From positions 1 through 38,609 of IMG/VR virus record IMGVR_UViG_3300042934_000928: a DNA stretch of 38,609 nucleotides; one strand, 5' to 3'. Both the position numbers and the translations under genes were made by a program. The DNA is from a virus. Positions 23,219 through 34,700 of the stretch are shown here, one piece after another (position 1 is the first letter of the stretch; every line of letters begins with the position of its first letter). Under the pieces are notes generated by a model. The model was not told the DNA's origin. It ran no database searches and was given only the letters and a program-made list of their open reading frames with translations.

Positions 23219-26200
23219 CTATATTTCTTGAATCGTAAAGCTTGGATCTTCATCATGATACTCGATGATCGGCAGCACGCCATAGGTTTTATGCTTGGCG
23301 ATCGCCGCTTGGACCTGCGCTTCCGAGAAGGTTTCCAAAAGCTTCCGTGGCAAACGGATGATGATGACTCCGTTTTCTTGATAGGCCTCGCCATCGAAGT
23401 AACCGATGTCCCAGTTGTGGAGGCTCTCCTTATTGATCCGTGCGATGATCTCTCGGCTGAGCCCTTCGTCCAGCCCGCCGCCTCGACTGCGGATATCGAG
23501 GATTACCATATCCTTTTGCATGTCGGAATTGGATTGGACAAATACTCGGCCTAGTCGAAGCATACTCGGATCATGCATTCGATCCCGAGGATTGAACCAG
23601 TAATCCTCATCCGTATGATAGATGGACTGCTGTCGGAGCGTCCCGGCGATCAGCTCCGTGCTGGTTGGTGTGGCCAGCCAGATCCCGGTCGGCCGCAAGT
23701 AAATATTGATCTGACGAACCAGCAGCTCATTGCCTGGCGCCTCTACCATGGAGAAGCTTTCGCCCGTTTCGCTCACTGGGATCCAGCGATGAAAGCTGTT
23801 CTTCGCCAGCGTGAACGTGTGCCCCGGTGTCGGGTTGAAGTCCATGTGGAACAACTGCAGCGGCCGGCTCTCCTCCTTGGTGACGACCGGGACTGTGATC
23901 GTCACATACAGATCCAGAATGTCGGTCGGTGCGGCGCTTCGCTGCGCCACAGGTTTGCCGTCGGCCTGATACAAAAGCTCAAACTTGACGAGCGGCAGAC
24001 TCGATGCGCTCGTCGTTGCGGCCGGTGTCAGGGTTAGCGTCAGCGGAGCATACTCCTCAATAAATGCCTTCATATCTGTGCCGAATCCGGTGCGCAGCGG
24101 AATGCTGGCGATCTTCACTCGCTCGCTCTTCTCCGTCTCGGCGGAATACAAAGTAGTCGTGAAGCTCTGGTTGACCAAGCTTCCATCCTCGGTTTCGGTC
24201 ACTTCCGTCTCCACCGGAGCCGTCCAACTCACGATGTTTTCAATCATCTTTTTGTTTCCCGGATTCGTAAATCCACGGTCATTATCCATGAAGTTACAGT
24301 CGGTCATAAAAACGACACGCTGCCCGGATTGCTCAAAGGCTGCAACTACTACTTGCCCCACAGCATAGGCAATCGGCTGAACCCGTGTACCTGAAATCGT
24401 AAAGAAGGAGGCGGCTGTCATGTTGAAGCTCGTGCAACCTTGCGTAAGTGGATGGGACGTATTGAACGTTCCGTTCGTCGTAACGATTCCCGCCGGCACG
24501 AGCGTCAAGTCAGGGAAGGCGCTGGATATAATGCTCCTGAAGTTATCATTCCAATCCGTTAGTCCAGAGTGCTCTGCGGTGACGATGGCCGATCCGCCGT
24601 CTGCCAAGTAGCTGCTAAAGGCATTCAGCACTGTCGGGCCCTTTGCCTGTTGCATATAACCTATGATGATGAGATCGTACTCGTGATATTGAGCGGCCCT
24701 GGCATCCGTCCACGTATCGGTATCAACTGTCATGCCTTGCGCTCTTAGCACCTGAATGAACTGGTTAAATCCGTCTGATGGACTATATTCGGGGAGCCCT
24801 TCATGAAGGAACAATGCTTTTTTGAATTGGCCTCCGCTACCCGGATCTGTAACCATCTTCTTGCCGACGGCATGCAACTGCGCATTGTAGGTGACGCTTA
24901 ACGGCACCGGTGCGCCCACATCGATCACGTCCCGCTTCTCGTTCTTCGAGAAGCCTCGGTAGGTGTACCAATCTTCCCGATAAGCATATCGCACGAATAC
25001 TTCATCCTGATCTCGGATCCGGTCAATCAGGTAGATGATTCCTTTCTCGGCGTCCACATCAGACACTTTCAAGCGGCGGGCGCTGTTCATCCGGCTGGCC
25101 GTCACCTCCAGGTAGCTCACGCCACTCTCCGACGCCAGTACGATCGGTATGTGCTGCACCTGAATCATCTGTTCATTTAAGACGACCGGCGACTCCTTCT
25201 CTTTCAGCATGATCGGAAGATTCGTAAATTCCTGATTCGTATACTCCGGAATGGAATAATCCATTACGACCTCGACCGTCTCCTCGGCACTCTTCGGTTT
25301 GTAGGCGATCAGCTCCGGGTTGGCCACGTAGAGCTGCGGTACGTATTCTTGCGGTTCGTAATAGGGCAGACGCAGCCTGCGCTTCAGTCGGCCGTTCTTG
25401 ATTCGCATGTACCAGTTCTCCCGCTCCATCATCTTCTTTTCCACCCGAGGCTTCTCGATGTCAATTTTGTGGCTATCATCGATCTTGATGGCCAGCACCG
25501 GCACAGCCTCCAGCTCCTCGAAGTTGGTCCATGCGATCAGGTTCACCCTCAGCGCATCCAGGAACTCGGTGTGGCTATCCTTCTTCAGGATGTTGCGCAG
25601 CCGGATCCGGTTCACGCCCTTGTTGATCTGATCGACTTCAAAGCGCTTGTTGCCGTTCAGGTTGTATAGGAACCGGTAGTTGACCCGATACTCGGCGTTC
25701 TGTCCGTTCTCATTTTCGCCTCGCTCGATCCGAAGCAGCACTTCGCTCATTGGCACATCGGCGGGCAGGTTAAGCTTCGTCAGTAGATTGTCCAGCGTCT
25801 CGATCGACTTGATCCCCTCATGCTTGTAGATCTCACCTAGCTCCGTCGTGTACGGTGAACCGATCCGGGTGATCGGTGGGACCGGTGCATTCGCCAGCGG
25901 TTTGTTGCCAGAGCCCAGCGACAAGTTGATGGAGCTGTCGCCGCTCATCTTCTCAATCCGCCATTTGAAGTTCTGCACTTTCTCCGGGATCTCGGCGTCG
26001 ATCTCGTTCGGCGTAAACTCCCCGGTCATCGTGCCATCCGGAAGCAGTTGCACTTTGCCGCTGCCCTTGATGTTAAGCCCGTTGTCGCCGGTACGCCACG
26101 GCGTGATCTTGGTGCCGCCGGCCTGCGGGCTATTTGTGTAGCCATAGACATAACCGTCGTTTTTGATCCGGCCCTGTATCGGACCACTCGCTGTAAACTG

Positions 26201-28654
26201 GATCGGTTCCATCGGCTCGAATAGCTTCTTACCTTTGGCGAGTGCATCGATCTTCGGCTTGAGGATGTCGGCCGCCGTTTTATCGGACAGCTTCATCTCG
26301 GCGTTGGAGGTGAACGTCACCGGGAACATATCGCTCGCCACGCTTTGTCCCTCCAGCTCCGTGAAGGTCAGCTTGGACCAGTAGCAATCCTGCTGCGAGA
26401 TATTGAAGATCCCGTAGGAGCCTTGACTGTGGGCCGGAATGTTCTTGGTCGGGTTGCCTGCAGGCAGTGGATGGTTTTCGGTGTCCACGCCAACGCACAC
26501 TAGCTTCCCAAGCCCTGAATCGGAAACATCAGAGATGTATAACCTGAAGTCGTTGGACTTTACGACAACGGTGATCTTGTAGCTTTTGTTCAGCTCCCAA
26601 CCCGTGTCATCGTACAGCTGATTGTAGGCAGTAATATCCAAGTAGGAGCAGCCGGTGCGGTCACTCATGTATTTAGTCCTTGGCTCGTTGTTCGGATCAT
26701 ACGCCGGCATGAAGTTCGGCACCGCCTTGAATATCTTCTTCTTGCGCTTGCCGACCCTATCGTCGTTTGCCGAGTGGTTGAAGCTGCCCGAAAACTGCAG
26801 GTAGTTGCTCCAGTCGGGCTCATACGCATAGCCTTCGACCGTCACATTGTTAACGACAGCCGAAACGCCCCGATACCCCATCAAGATCCGGCCCATCCCG
26901 TTGCCGTCAGCGGCCACCTTGTCATTTAGCCGATCTTTCTCCCAGGCAAAGGCATAGTAGTTTCTGCTGTCCTGCACTCGGAACATGATGCCAATTACGT
27001 CGTCATCGTAGCCTTTGTCGCTGACTCTAACATTGGCAGAGAACATATAGTCCTTCTTGTCCCGGTGAGACGGATTGAAGAATCCGCCCAGGTCGATCTG
27101 GTTCTCCGTGAGATACAGCTCCTCGACGCCGCTGCTCTTGACCACTTTCCAATCCGACTTGTCGGTGACGGTGCCGATGTTGTTCCAGCTGCTCAGCGTC
27201 GTGCCGGTTTCGGTTGTGCTCTGATGCACGATATGAATATCCTGCCTGACACCCCAGGTCGCTTGAAGCGACGTGCTTTCGACGATCTGCCCTTCCCCGC
27301 TCGCCTCCCAGGTAAACGGCAGCTCAATCATCTGGCGCTCCGGAATGATTGTGCAGCGGTGGGAGATTGGCCGATTCTTCAGCCGAACGTTGCTCTCCAT
27401 GGCGCCTTCCCATTTGTTCGAAGCGGTCGCCGACTTCGCCCGGGCCGGCTCGCTACCGCTTGGATTCACTTCAGTGATGACCGATCCTTTATCCGGTGAT
27501 TGCGTGGTCGTGTAGAGCAGATTGCCTTCAGTGTCTTCGATAGAGTATGCGGTTTCCGGCGGCAGCGATGGCATGTCGATCGGGATCATCATATTCATGA
27601 GGCTTCGGCTGTCCATAATGGACGCTCCGGAGCGGAGCCCGAGGATTTTACTGTCGCCGGCATAGTCGAGCTTCTCGTGATCGAGCAGCGCACTTTGGTC
27701 GATGACGGAATCGGTGATATAGCCGCAGGTGATGACCCGTTCCTTCCCATTCTCGTCTTTGTATTTAGCCACGACCTTGTAGTTGAACATCTGGGCGGTC
27801 CGGGGGTCCAGCCTGGACTTCTGTGGCACGTAGATCCTGTAGCCGTCCACCTCCGGCCTCTCCTCTATGGCATAGATCTCTTTCAGCTCGCTCGCCGATT
27901 GCACCTCGCCAAGAGTCGCCTCATCGAAGGCGCCGCTGCCATTAATGATCCGCAGCTTGCCGCCCTCAATCACTTTTGGGTTGCTCTTGTTGGAGTACAG
28001 CTCGACGGTCTTTTTCACAGCCTGGGCGTCAGCGGCAAGCACCGGCGTATCGACATGGTTGTAGCGGACCTTGAACGTCTTCTCTTCGTCCGTGTTGAAT
28101 TGGAGATAGAGCCAGACCCGAAACACATGCGATGTGGTGGCCGGCGGTGTCGCCGCCTGCGCCTGTACGTAGACGATGTACTTGAAGCTGGAATCCAAAA
28201 CGTTTCCGTTCTCATCGGTCAGCTGGATTTGATTGCCCTTATACCGCACGACCTTCCCGGGCTCGCCCGGCTCGCTGTCGTAATGGTATAAGATCTCGGT
28301 CTTGTAAAACAGAGCGGCGGCAACCGTGTGCTCGTTGCGGATGAACCGCTTGGTGACTTTTACATTTTTGGATGGGAACATATCGTAAGGCGATCGGAGG
28401 ATAATCGGCTGGTCCTCGGAAAGAATCGTTGCATATTGAAGCTTGCCGGTGCTGTCGGGCACGACCATCGATTCAAGCTGATCCATCGGGATCAGATTAT
28501 CCGGCATTGATGTGGTCTGAATAAGGGAAATGTTTTGATCGGAGTCTATACGTGGCGTATGAATAAACGCCAGATTCACATCACCTTCGGGTACTTTTTC
28601 CCCGATCCGGAGCGCATATGCGCCGTTCGACAGCTCTTTCTTGAACTCTTTCAT
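23219..28654 (-). CDS. Giant tail-fibre protein with lectin-like and GATase1-like domains, 1,811 aa
   Basis: Domain order by inspection: beta-rich N-terminus (1-490); a concanavalin/thrombospondin-C-like domain at about 500-765 with NPSHRDKKDYMFSANV (527-542) and DDDVIGIMFRVQDSRNYYAF (550-569); more beta repeats; a GATase1-like (ThuA/DUF4350-type) alpha/beta domain at about 1278-1478 (KKALFLHEGL, YDLIIIGYMQ, YLADGGSAIVTAEHSG, HPLTQG, RVVFMTDCNFMDN); and a beta-rich C-terminus with RLPRKLLETFSEAQVQAAIA near 1780. No signal peptide. The ATG at 28654 follows AAAGGAGAGGTGG. The nucleophile cysteine expected of a true amidotransferase is not obvious, so the domain may be structural or bind ligand. 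It shares modules with the larger upstream gene. Confidence 0.78.
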   Translation of the reverse strand: MKEFKKELSNGAYALRIGEKVPEGDVNLAFIHTPRIDSDQNISLIQTTSMPDNLIPMDQLESMVVPDSTGKLQYATILSEDQPIILRSPYDMFPSKNVKVTKRFIRNEHTVAAALFYKTEILYHYDSEPGEPGKVVRYKGNQIQLTDENGNVLDSSFKYIVYVQAQAATPPATTSHVFRVWLYLQFNTDEEKTFKVRYNHVDTPVLAADAQAVKKTVELYSNKSNPKVIEGGKLRIINGSGAFDEATLGEVQSASELKEIYAIEERPEVDGYRIYVPQKSRLDPRTAQMFNYKVVAKYKDENGKERVITCGYITDSVIDQSALLDHEKLDYAGDSKILGLRSGASIMDSRSLMNMMIPIDMPSLPPETAYSIEDTEGNLLYTTTQSPDKGSVITEVNPSGSEPARAKSATASNKWEGAMESNVRLKNRPISHRCTIIPERQMIELPFTWEASGEGQIVESTSLQATWGVRQDIHIVHQSTTETGTTLSSWNNIGTVTDKSDWKVVKSSGVEELYLTENQIDLGGFFNPSHRDKKDYMFSANVRVSDKGYDDDVIGIMFRVQDSRNYYAFAWEKDRLNDKVAADGNGMGRILMGYRGVSAVVNNVTVEGYAYEPDWSNYLQFSGSFNHSANDDRVGKRKKKIFKAVPNFMPAYDPNNEPRTKYMSDRTGCSYLDITAYNQLYDDTGWELNKSYKITVVVKSNDFRLYISDVSDSGLGKLVCVGVDTENHPLPAGNPTKNIPAHSQGSYGIFNISQQDCYWSKLTFTELEGQSVASDMFPVTFTSNAEMKLSDKTAADILKPKIDALAKGKKLFEPMEPIQFTASGPIQGRIKNDGYVYGYTNSPQAGGTKITPWRTGDNGLNIKGSGKVQLLPDGTMTGEFTPNEIDAEIPEKVQNFKWRIEKMSGDSSINLSLGSGNKPLANAPVPPITRIGSPYTTELGEIYKHEGIKSIETLDNLLTKLNLPADVPMSEVLLRIERGENENGQNAEYRVNYRFLYNLNGNKRFEVDQINKGVNRIRLRNILKKDSHTEFLDALRVNLIAWTNFEELEAVPVLAIKIDDSHKIDIEKPRVEKKMMERENWYMRIKNGRLKRRLRLPYYEPQEYVPQLYVANPELIAYKPKSAEETVEVVMDYSIPEYTNQEFTNLPIMLKEKESPVVLNEQMIQVQHIPIVLASESGVSYLEVTASRMNSARRLKVSDVDAEKGIIYLIDRIRDQDEVFVRYAYREDWYTYRGFSKNEKRDVIDVGAPVPLSVTYNAQLHAVGKKMVTDPGSGGQFKKALFLHEGLPEYSPSDGFNQFIQVLRAQGMTVDTDTWTDARAAQYHEYDLIIIGYMQQAKGPTVLNAFSSYLADGGSAIVTAEHSGLTDWNDNFRSIISSAFPDLTLVPAGIVTTNGTFNTSHPLTQGCTSFNMTAASFFTISGTRVQPIAYAVGQVVVAAFEQSGQRVVFMTDCNFMDNDRGFTNPGNKKMIENIVSWTAPVETEVTETEDGSLVNQSFTTTLYSAETEKSERVKIASIPLRTGFGTDMKAFIEEYAPLTLTLTPAATTSASSLPLVKFELLYQADGKPVAQRSAAPTDILDLYVTITVPVVTKEESRPLQLFHMDFNPTPGHTFTLAKNSFHRWIPVSETGESFSMVEAPGNELLVRQINIYLRPTGIWLATPTSTELIAGTLRQQSIYHTDEDYWFNPRDRMHDPSMLRLGRVFVQSNSDMQKDMVILDIRSRGGGLDEGLSREIIARINKESLHNWDIGYFDGEAYQENGVIIIRLPRKLLETFSEAQVQAAIAKHKTYGVLPIIEYHDEDPSFTIQEI

Positions 28655-28689
28655 CTGCTATCCACCTCTCCTTTATGTAACAAGGGAAA

Positions 28690-28705
28690 GGTGGCCTTAG
28701 CCACC
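28690..28705 (-). terminator. Weak terminator-like hairpin spanning a stop codon
   Basis: Minus-strand RNA GGUGGC-UAAG-GCCACC followed by UUUCCCUUG; the TAA of the giant upstream gene is in the loop. The 6-bp stem and broken U tract mean partial termination at most. Confidence 0.35.
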
Positions 28706-31700
28706 GATCGCCTTGACATAAATAAAGCTGCTTGCTAATTCTCCGCCCATATTGTAGCTGGCCTGGACCGCCATCAATCCTTGAACCTCGCTGATTCCGT
28801 TCAGGGCAATTTGGGTATCGCCCAAACTGTTCGTGGTCACAGCTTGGCTTCTTGTAATGCCTTTCGTGTCTTTATAGCTAACAGCGATCGACTTGCCTGC
28901 CAGCCCGATCCAGTTCTCGTCTTTCAATGAGATCGTAATCACGGCCTGATCGTTTCGCCCGGCAAGGAGCACCGGCTTGCTCGATTTCAGAACGACGTGG
29001 TAGCGGTCTGCCACAGACGGCCGATAGTAATTGAGAAGCGCCACCGAGCTCTTGCCTTCGGAGATGGCCTCGTACTTGGAGATTAGGCCCGCCGGTGCGA
29101 CCGGGATATCCTGCTTGTAGACCTCGCCGGCTTGGTTCGTAAAGCCGGAATAGATCAGCTCACCGTCCCGATAGACATCGACCCTCTTGTTCTCGATCGG
29201 GTTGTTGTGCCGATCCCGCACCTGCGCCGTGATGTTGGCTTTGCTGAGGCCGTCGGCAGGCAGCGTCCCCGGCGAAACATGAATCGCAATCTGCTCCACG
29301 GTCTCCTCGGTGCGCTCCGTCATATATAGGAAGCCTCGGTGGTTGTGGTTTAGAATCGGATTCATCACGATCTCTTCGGCCCGGTAGAATGGCGTCGTCT
29401 TTGCTGCCTCGTACACGATCTCCATGTTCTGCATGTCCACCGGGTTGTAGGCTGTGTGCAGCAAGATTCTCGCCACATCGCCCGCCACATCATGGTTGTA
29501 ATCGATCAGATAGCTGTAAAGCAGCTTATACCTAACCTCGATTATATCATGAAATTCCAGGCTGTTGCTGAACTGCAGACAAGATTTTTCTTGATCGAAG
29601 ACGGGCATTACACTCTTTCCATTCACCTTAATCTTGAGTGTTGCCGGGTCAATATCCGTGTAGCTCAAGTAGTAGGTGGCGTAGCCGTTGCCGCTGAAGC
29701 TCTCCGTGTTTTCCAGCGTTAGATTCCACTGGTCATCGTAGAAGGAAACCTTGCGCAGCGACGTGCCTTTGTTGTCCCGCACGATGATCGGTGCGCCTTG
29801 CTGCGGTCGGGGTTGGATAAGCACTTGGTAATCGACCGGCGTCTTCACATGCTTGATCGCTTCAGCGTATAGGTAGTGCTCCCGCTCCTGAAAGTAGTAG
29901 TGGCCTGCATGGACCATCGGATTCCACGGCAGCGGCGCCGCTTCTTTGATCACGGCATTGACCTGATACCCAAGATACGGTGTCAAGGCTTCCGTCGGCA
30001 CGATCTCCCGCTGTCTTCCCGGCACCGTCCACTCCAGCTTAACCGCTGCACTACCGCCGTTCTCATAGTAGTTGGCATCGAGCGCATACGATTTGCCGCC
30101 CTCCAGGTAAAGGGATCCGCTGTACTCCACGTTGCCGTTATCCCACCACGCATCGATCACTTTCTTATTGTCGATCCACAGCCGGAAGCCGTCATCCACG
30201 GTGACATGGAACGTATAGTACCCGGAAACAGGTGCGTGAATGTAGCCTCTCCAACTGATCGCAAATCCATCTTCTGGTGTATTGTCATCCGGCGGCGTGA
30301 GTTGCGGAATGTATGGCTCAGGATTCCGTGGTACATACACATCGGTCGGACTATCTGGCTCCAAGTATTCCTGCTCCGTTTCCCGGTAGTCATCCCACTT
30401 CGGCTCTTCCGGCATCGTTTCCGGCATCGTGATGACCTCGGTGAACACCTGCGCTTCTTTGTTCTGCGTGGCCGTTTCCCGACCCTTATCGTTTCGCCAG
30501 GTGGCAACCTTCATCATCATGTTGATCCAGAGCTTCATCTCGTTATCCGAGAACTGCTGAATGAAGGTCCCGTCACACTGGTAAGTGGCATGACCGGCTT
30601 CCGAGTAAAAGACGTTTCCGACTCCCTTGAGCCAAGCATAGGATGGGTTTTCCGAAAACATATAGTATTCCTGACCACCATACACATGCGTCGTATGTGC
30701 GGTTGTCACATCCAGCTCATGCGCCAGATCATACGGATACTTCATCCACTCCTGCTCAACGTTCGGTTTGATCTTGGATAGCATCCCGCTCCACGGCCGG
30801 TTGTTGTCGATCGTGAATCCGAACTCCGCCAGCAGCCCCCTTGCGAGTGGCTTGGCATCGGTGTAGCCGGAGTCGTGACTGAAGATGATGACTTTCTTCT
30901 TCCGGTTGAAATCCCGCACAAACTCGACCATGCCGGCATCCAGAAAATCTTGATTTGCATTACAGTCGGCCGGGGTGAATGTCAGAACATCAAAGTCATC
31001 GACCTTGTATTTTGAGTAGTTCTCATAGGTGTCTTGCGTCACCGTGATTTTCTCGAACGGATTGAAGTCGCCAAATTTCTGCACCCCGAGCTGGATCGTC
31101 GTCATGCCCGCCGGGTTTGGTTTCAGGATCGAAGGTGTCAGCTCCAGCACACGGACCGTATGGTTCGGACTGAAGTACACCGGATGGGTGCTGTTGTCCC
31201 GCTCGATCTTGAAATCGATCACGAGATCACTTGCTGTTAGCTGTGGGTGATCGGCCAGAAACTTGGCAATTTCCGAAGCAAATTCCTGTTCCATCGGATG
31301 CTCCACAATCGGCAGCTGAATCGATCTGGCATTGTCCATCGCCGGCCGTGGTATATCCTTCTGGATAGCATGTCGGAACGTAGCATCCTGCAGGTGCGTT
31401 TGTTTCAGGAACTTCGATATCGTGAAATCCCAGAAGAACGTCTGCGGCTGCGACCAGGTAAGCGGCCCCCATGCGCCGGTCGTCAGTGCCCCTGGCGCAT
31501 CGTCCACGAGATTAAATTTCTCGTTTCCGTTCACCGTGACCTTAATGCTATTGCCAACCACCCGGATCTTAATTTCATTGATCTGGCTGGCACCGAACGC
31601 CCACGATTCCGCCAAGTGGCCGAGTCGCACCTTATCATACTGGAGCGAGACGATGCCGGCTCCTTCGGGGTTCTTGCAGATGTTCCGGTAGACGGCCATT

Positions 31701-34700
31701 CCGTAGATACTCACGCCTGCTCCTCCGCTCGTCAGCGCCGCATCCCACTCAAACGAATAGAAGCTCAGCGTCTTTGGATTGAAGCGGAAAATGGCACCAT
31801 ACATATCGTCATCACCGGAAGCTCGCTCCTGCACCTTAAACGAGAATGTGTAATCGGTGAAGTCGGCGTGACTTGGATTGTACCAGCCCGACCGGGCGCC
31901 CTGATTGATCACGTCGGTCACTTCCGGGTAGCCGGCTTCCGGCGGCCCGTGCCATTCTCCTTTGTTGTTCGGATCCTCATCCCATACCTTCCACTGGTTC
32001 GTGAAATTACTGAGATCAATGGCCTCGGTCGAGGGATAGGCGATCTCCAGATCCAGATTAAAATCGAACTTCATCGTATCCGGAATGGCCTCCATGGCCA
32101 TGAAACTCTGCGCCTGCACGAATGGCGACGACGCCCCCCAGTTGAAGTCGATGTTGCTGTCGATCCGAGAGAACTCGTACTCGCCCAAGTAATTATCCTT
32201 TGAGGCATCGAACTCGCCTGTGACCGTATACGACTGAATGTGGATCCAATCGTTTAAGCGAAGCAGCTCCTTCTGCACGATCAGCTGCACGCCGCTGATG
32301 CTGTACTTCGTGTCGTCGATCGGCACTCCGTTCAGGAACACCTGCTTGTTCAGTCCGACGCCATGGTTCAGCACGAAGATATTGCTCACCCCGCCCATCG
32401 AGTAGACGACCTGCACGTCGCCTGGCTTGATGAAGCTGCCATGGATCTCAAACGTATGGCCGCTCACTGTATAGCCGTTCGTCGCATCCTGCGGCATCGT
32501 CACGCCATCCTGCTTCACCTCTTCGATGACGATCGGATCGTTCTCCATGAACTCGAACGTCGTGCGCATCGACATGTTGCCTACCCGCACTCCGCCGGCC
32601 TTGTATTCGATCTTTACGACATCGGTTAGTAGCAGCGGCGCCGTTACGGCGATGTGCTTCTGGGTGTTCGTGAACTGCGTCGTTTCCGCATCGTTCACTT
32701 TCACCACGACGGATCCAGTATCCGGCACATAGCGGATACCAAACGATTGCTGTGCCGCCCCCAGGTTATGCGTGACCGCATACGGTGCGTCCCTCAGCCC
32801 GGCATTACGGATGACGACGTTCCACTCGCCCGGGATCGGATCGGTAAACGTCATTTGCTCCATGCCGCCTTGATCCCCGCTGAACTCATATTGCGAGCAG
32901 CTCTTGCGATCGGTCAGCGTCAGCGGAAGCGTGCCCCAGGTATCATTGAGAAATGACAAGCCAAATGATTCGCCGTTCGGAGCGATCACGTTCAGGTCTG
33001 GATATTCAGAGCCCGCACCGAGCATGAAGCTGCCGAGAATCGTAAGCTCCGGCTGCCCGCCTGGTACCTGAATTGTAGTCGCCGATCTATACTCCTTGGC
33101 TTTGATGATGCCTCGCACCGGAACGCTTCCGGCCAGGAATACTTCAGCCGCTTGGTCGCCGGGAAAGTACGTGTCTTCGATCTCATCGTTGACGTTGAAG
33201 ATCTGTAGCTTCCGATGGTAGTCGCCCCCCACCGTCCACGCCTGTTGCCTGACCTCGGTCATTTGCGGGAACTGATAATACGACCCATAGAGCCCTTGCG
33301 TATCGCCTTGCGTCTGATCGACCCAAGTCGATACAAACGGATTGTTACTCGTGACTTCAATGCGGTCCACGATGACGTTGTGGTCATACTGCGGATCATC
33401 GGTCGGCAGCACCTTCACCGGCTCCGTGATCACCATTCGTGCATTCCGCTTGGCCATGTATGTTGTTGGATCTTCCTTCCATGGCGTGAACCAGTCGGTG
33501 TACCAGATGTACTGATCCTGGAACTCGGAGGAGAACGTGATCGTCTTGCGGTTGCTGTCATAAACGAACTTGATCCGGGCATCGTTGACCTCGATAAACG
33601 GACCTTGAATGTTGGTCAGGTTCTCAGGCAGGAACACCACGTCGGCCGGCACATCGGCGAGATCCGCCTTGCCTTTTGTTTCCGTCATGTATGGCCGTTT
33701 TCCGTTCACCTTGCCGTAGCCGATATACTGCCCCGAGATCCATGGGATGTAGCGAGGATCCGGATCACACACGACCACGATGCGGTCTTCCATCTTATCG
33801 GTCTTGATCAGCGGAGCGCTAGTCATCGGATTGTTCTGGGTCGCATTGCGGGTTGTGACCGATGGGCTGCCCTCCCAATACATCCAGACATGCGGCTTGC
33901 CAATCGGTGCCTTTTGCATGACGTAATGCACGTCTTCAAAATGATATGGCATCGGCGTTTTCTTATAAGGCTCGACGTAATGCTCCGGCATCGGCGGGAT
34001 CTGGATATACACTTTCTTCTTGCTTGTCACCGTACCCTCGTTGAGAATGTCGGCCGGGAAGGTGCCCTGATACCACTCCGTCGTTTTAATCATGAGGATG
34101 TCGTTGCCGTTTGTCGTCATCCGCTCAGTCGGCGAGCTGGCCCATTGGATCTGATCATAGACCGGATTGAACGCCTCGCTGTTGTTGAAGATCTCCAGTG
34201 TATACTCGACCCAGGTGCCGCCACCGAACTCCTCAGCGAGCGGCTTCATGACCCAATCCTGGTACGCATAAGCCGTCACGACAAACTCCTTGGTCGTCAC
34301 GTTTTCTTGGGCCGTCGCATTCCACATCGTCAACTTCTTGTTATCATCCCAGGCGTACTGGGTATCCTCAGAGGACGGCTTCACGAGCGTATATACCGGG
34401 CGCACTTCCGTCAGATCCGGGTTGTCGGATTTGAACTTGGCCAGCTCCTGCACGAACAGCTTGGTCACATCATCAATGACCACGAGACCATTTTCCTTGC
34501 TCGTGTTGTCTGGCGTGATCTTGGCGGTCCCCTTCTTCGTCGAATTGATCGAGACGATCTCACCAGCATTCTGGGGATTGTTCGTCTTGATCTTAACTGG
34601 GCCAGCGTACTCCACAGAAACGGATCCGGTGCTTTCATCCTTCACATGCTTGGAGATGGCCTTGACGATATAGTTCGGCGGCAGATACCCACCTAGCTCC

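Noticed and set aside
29600-29620. Further operator-like match (GACGGGCATTAC), also seen near 12618
   Set aside because: Only 10 of 12 core positions fit and both are inside coding sequence; this level of match is expected by chance in a 38-kb window.
33215-34696. 493-aa open frame on the plus strand
   Set aside because: Antisense to the giant fibre gene, rich in Arg, His, Ile and Leu in no domain-like order. It arises from the biased codon use of the true gene.
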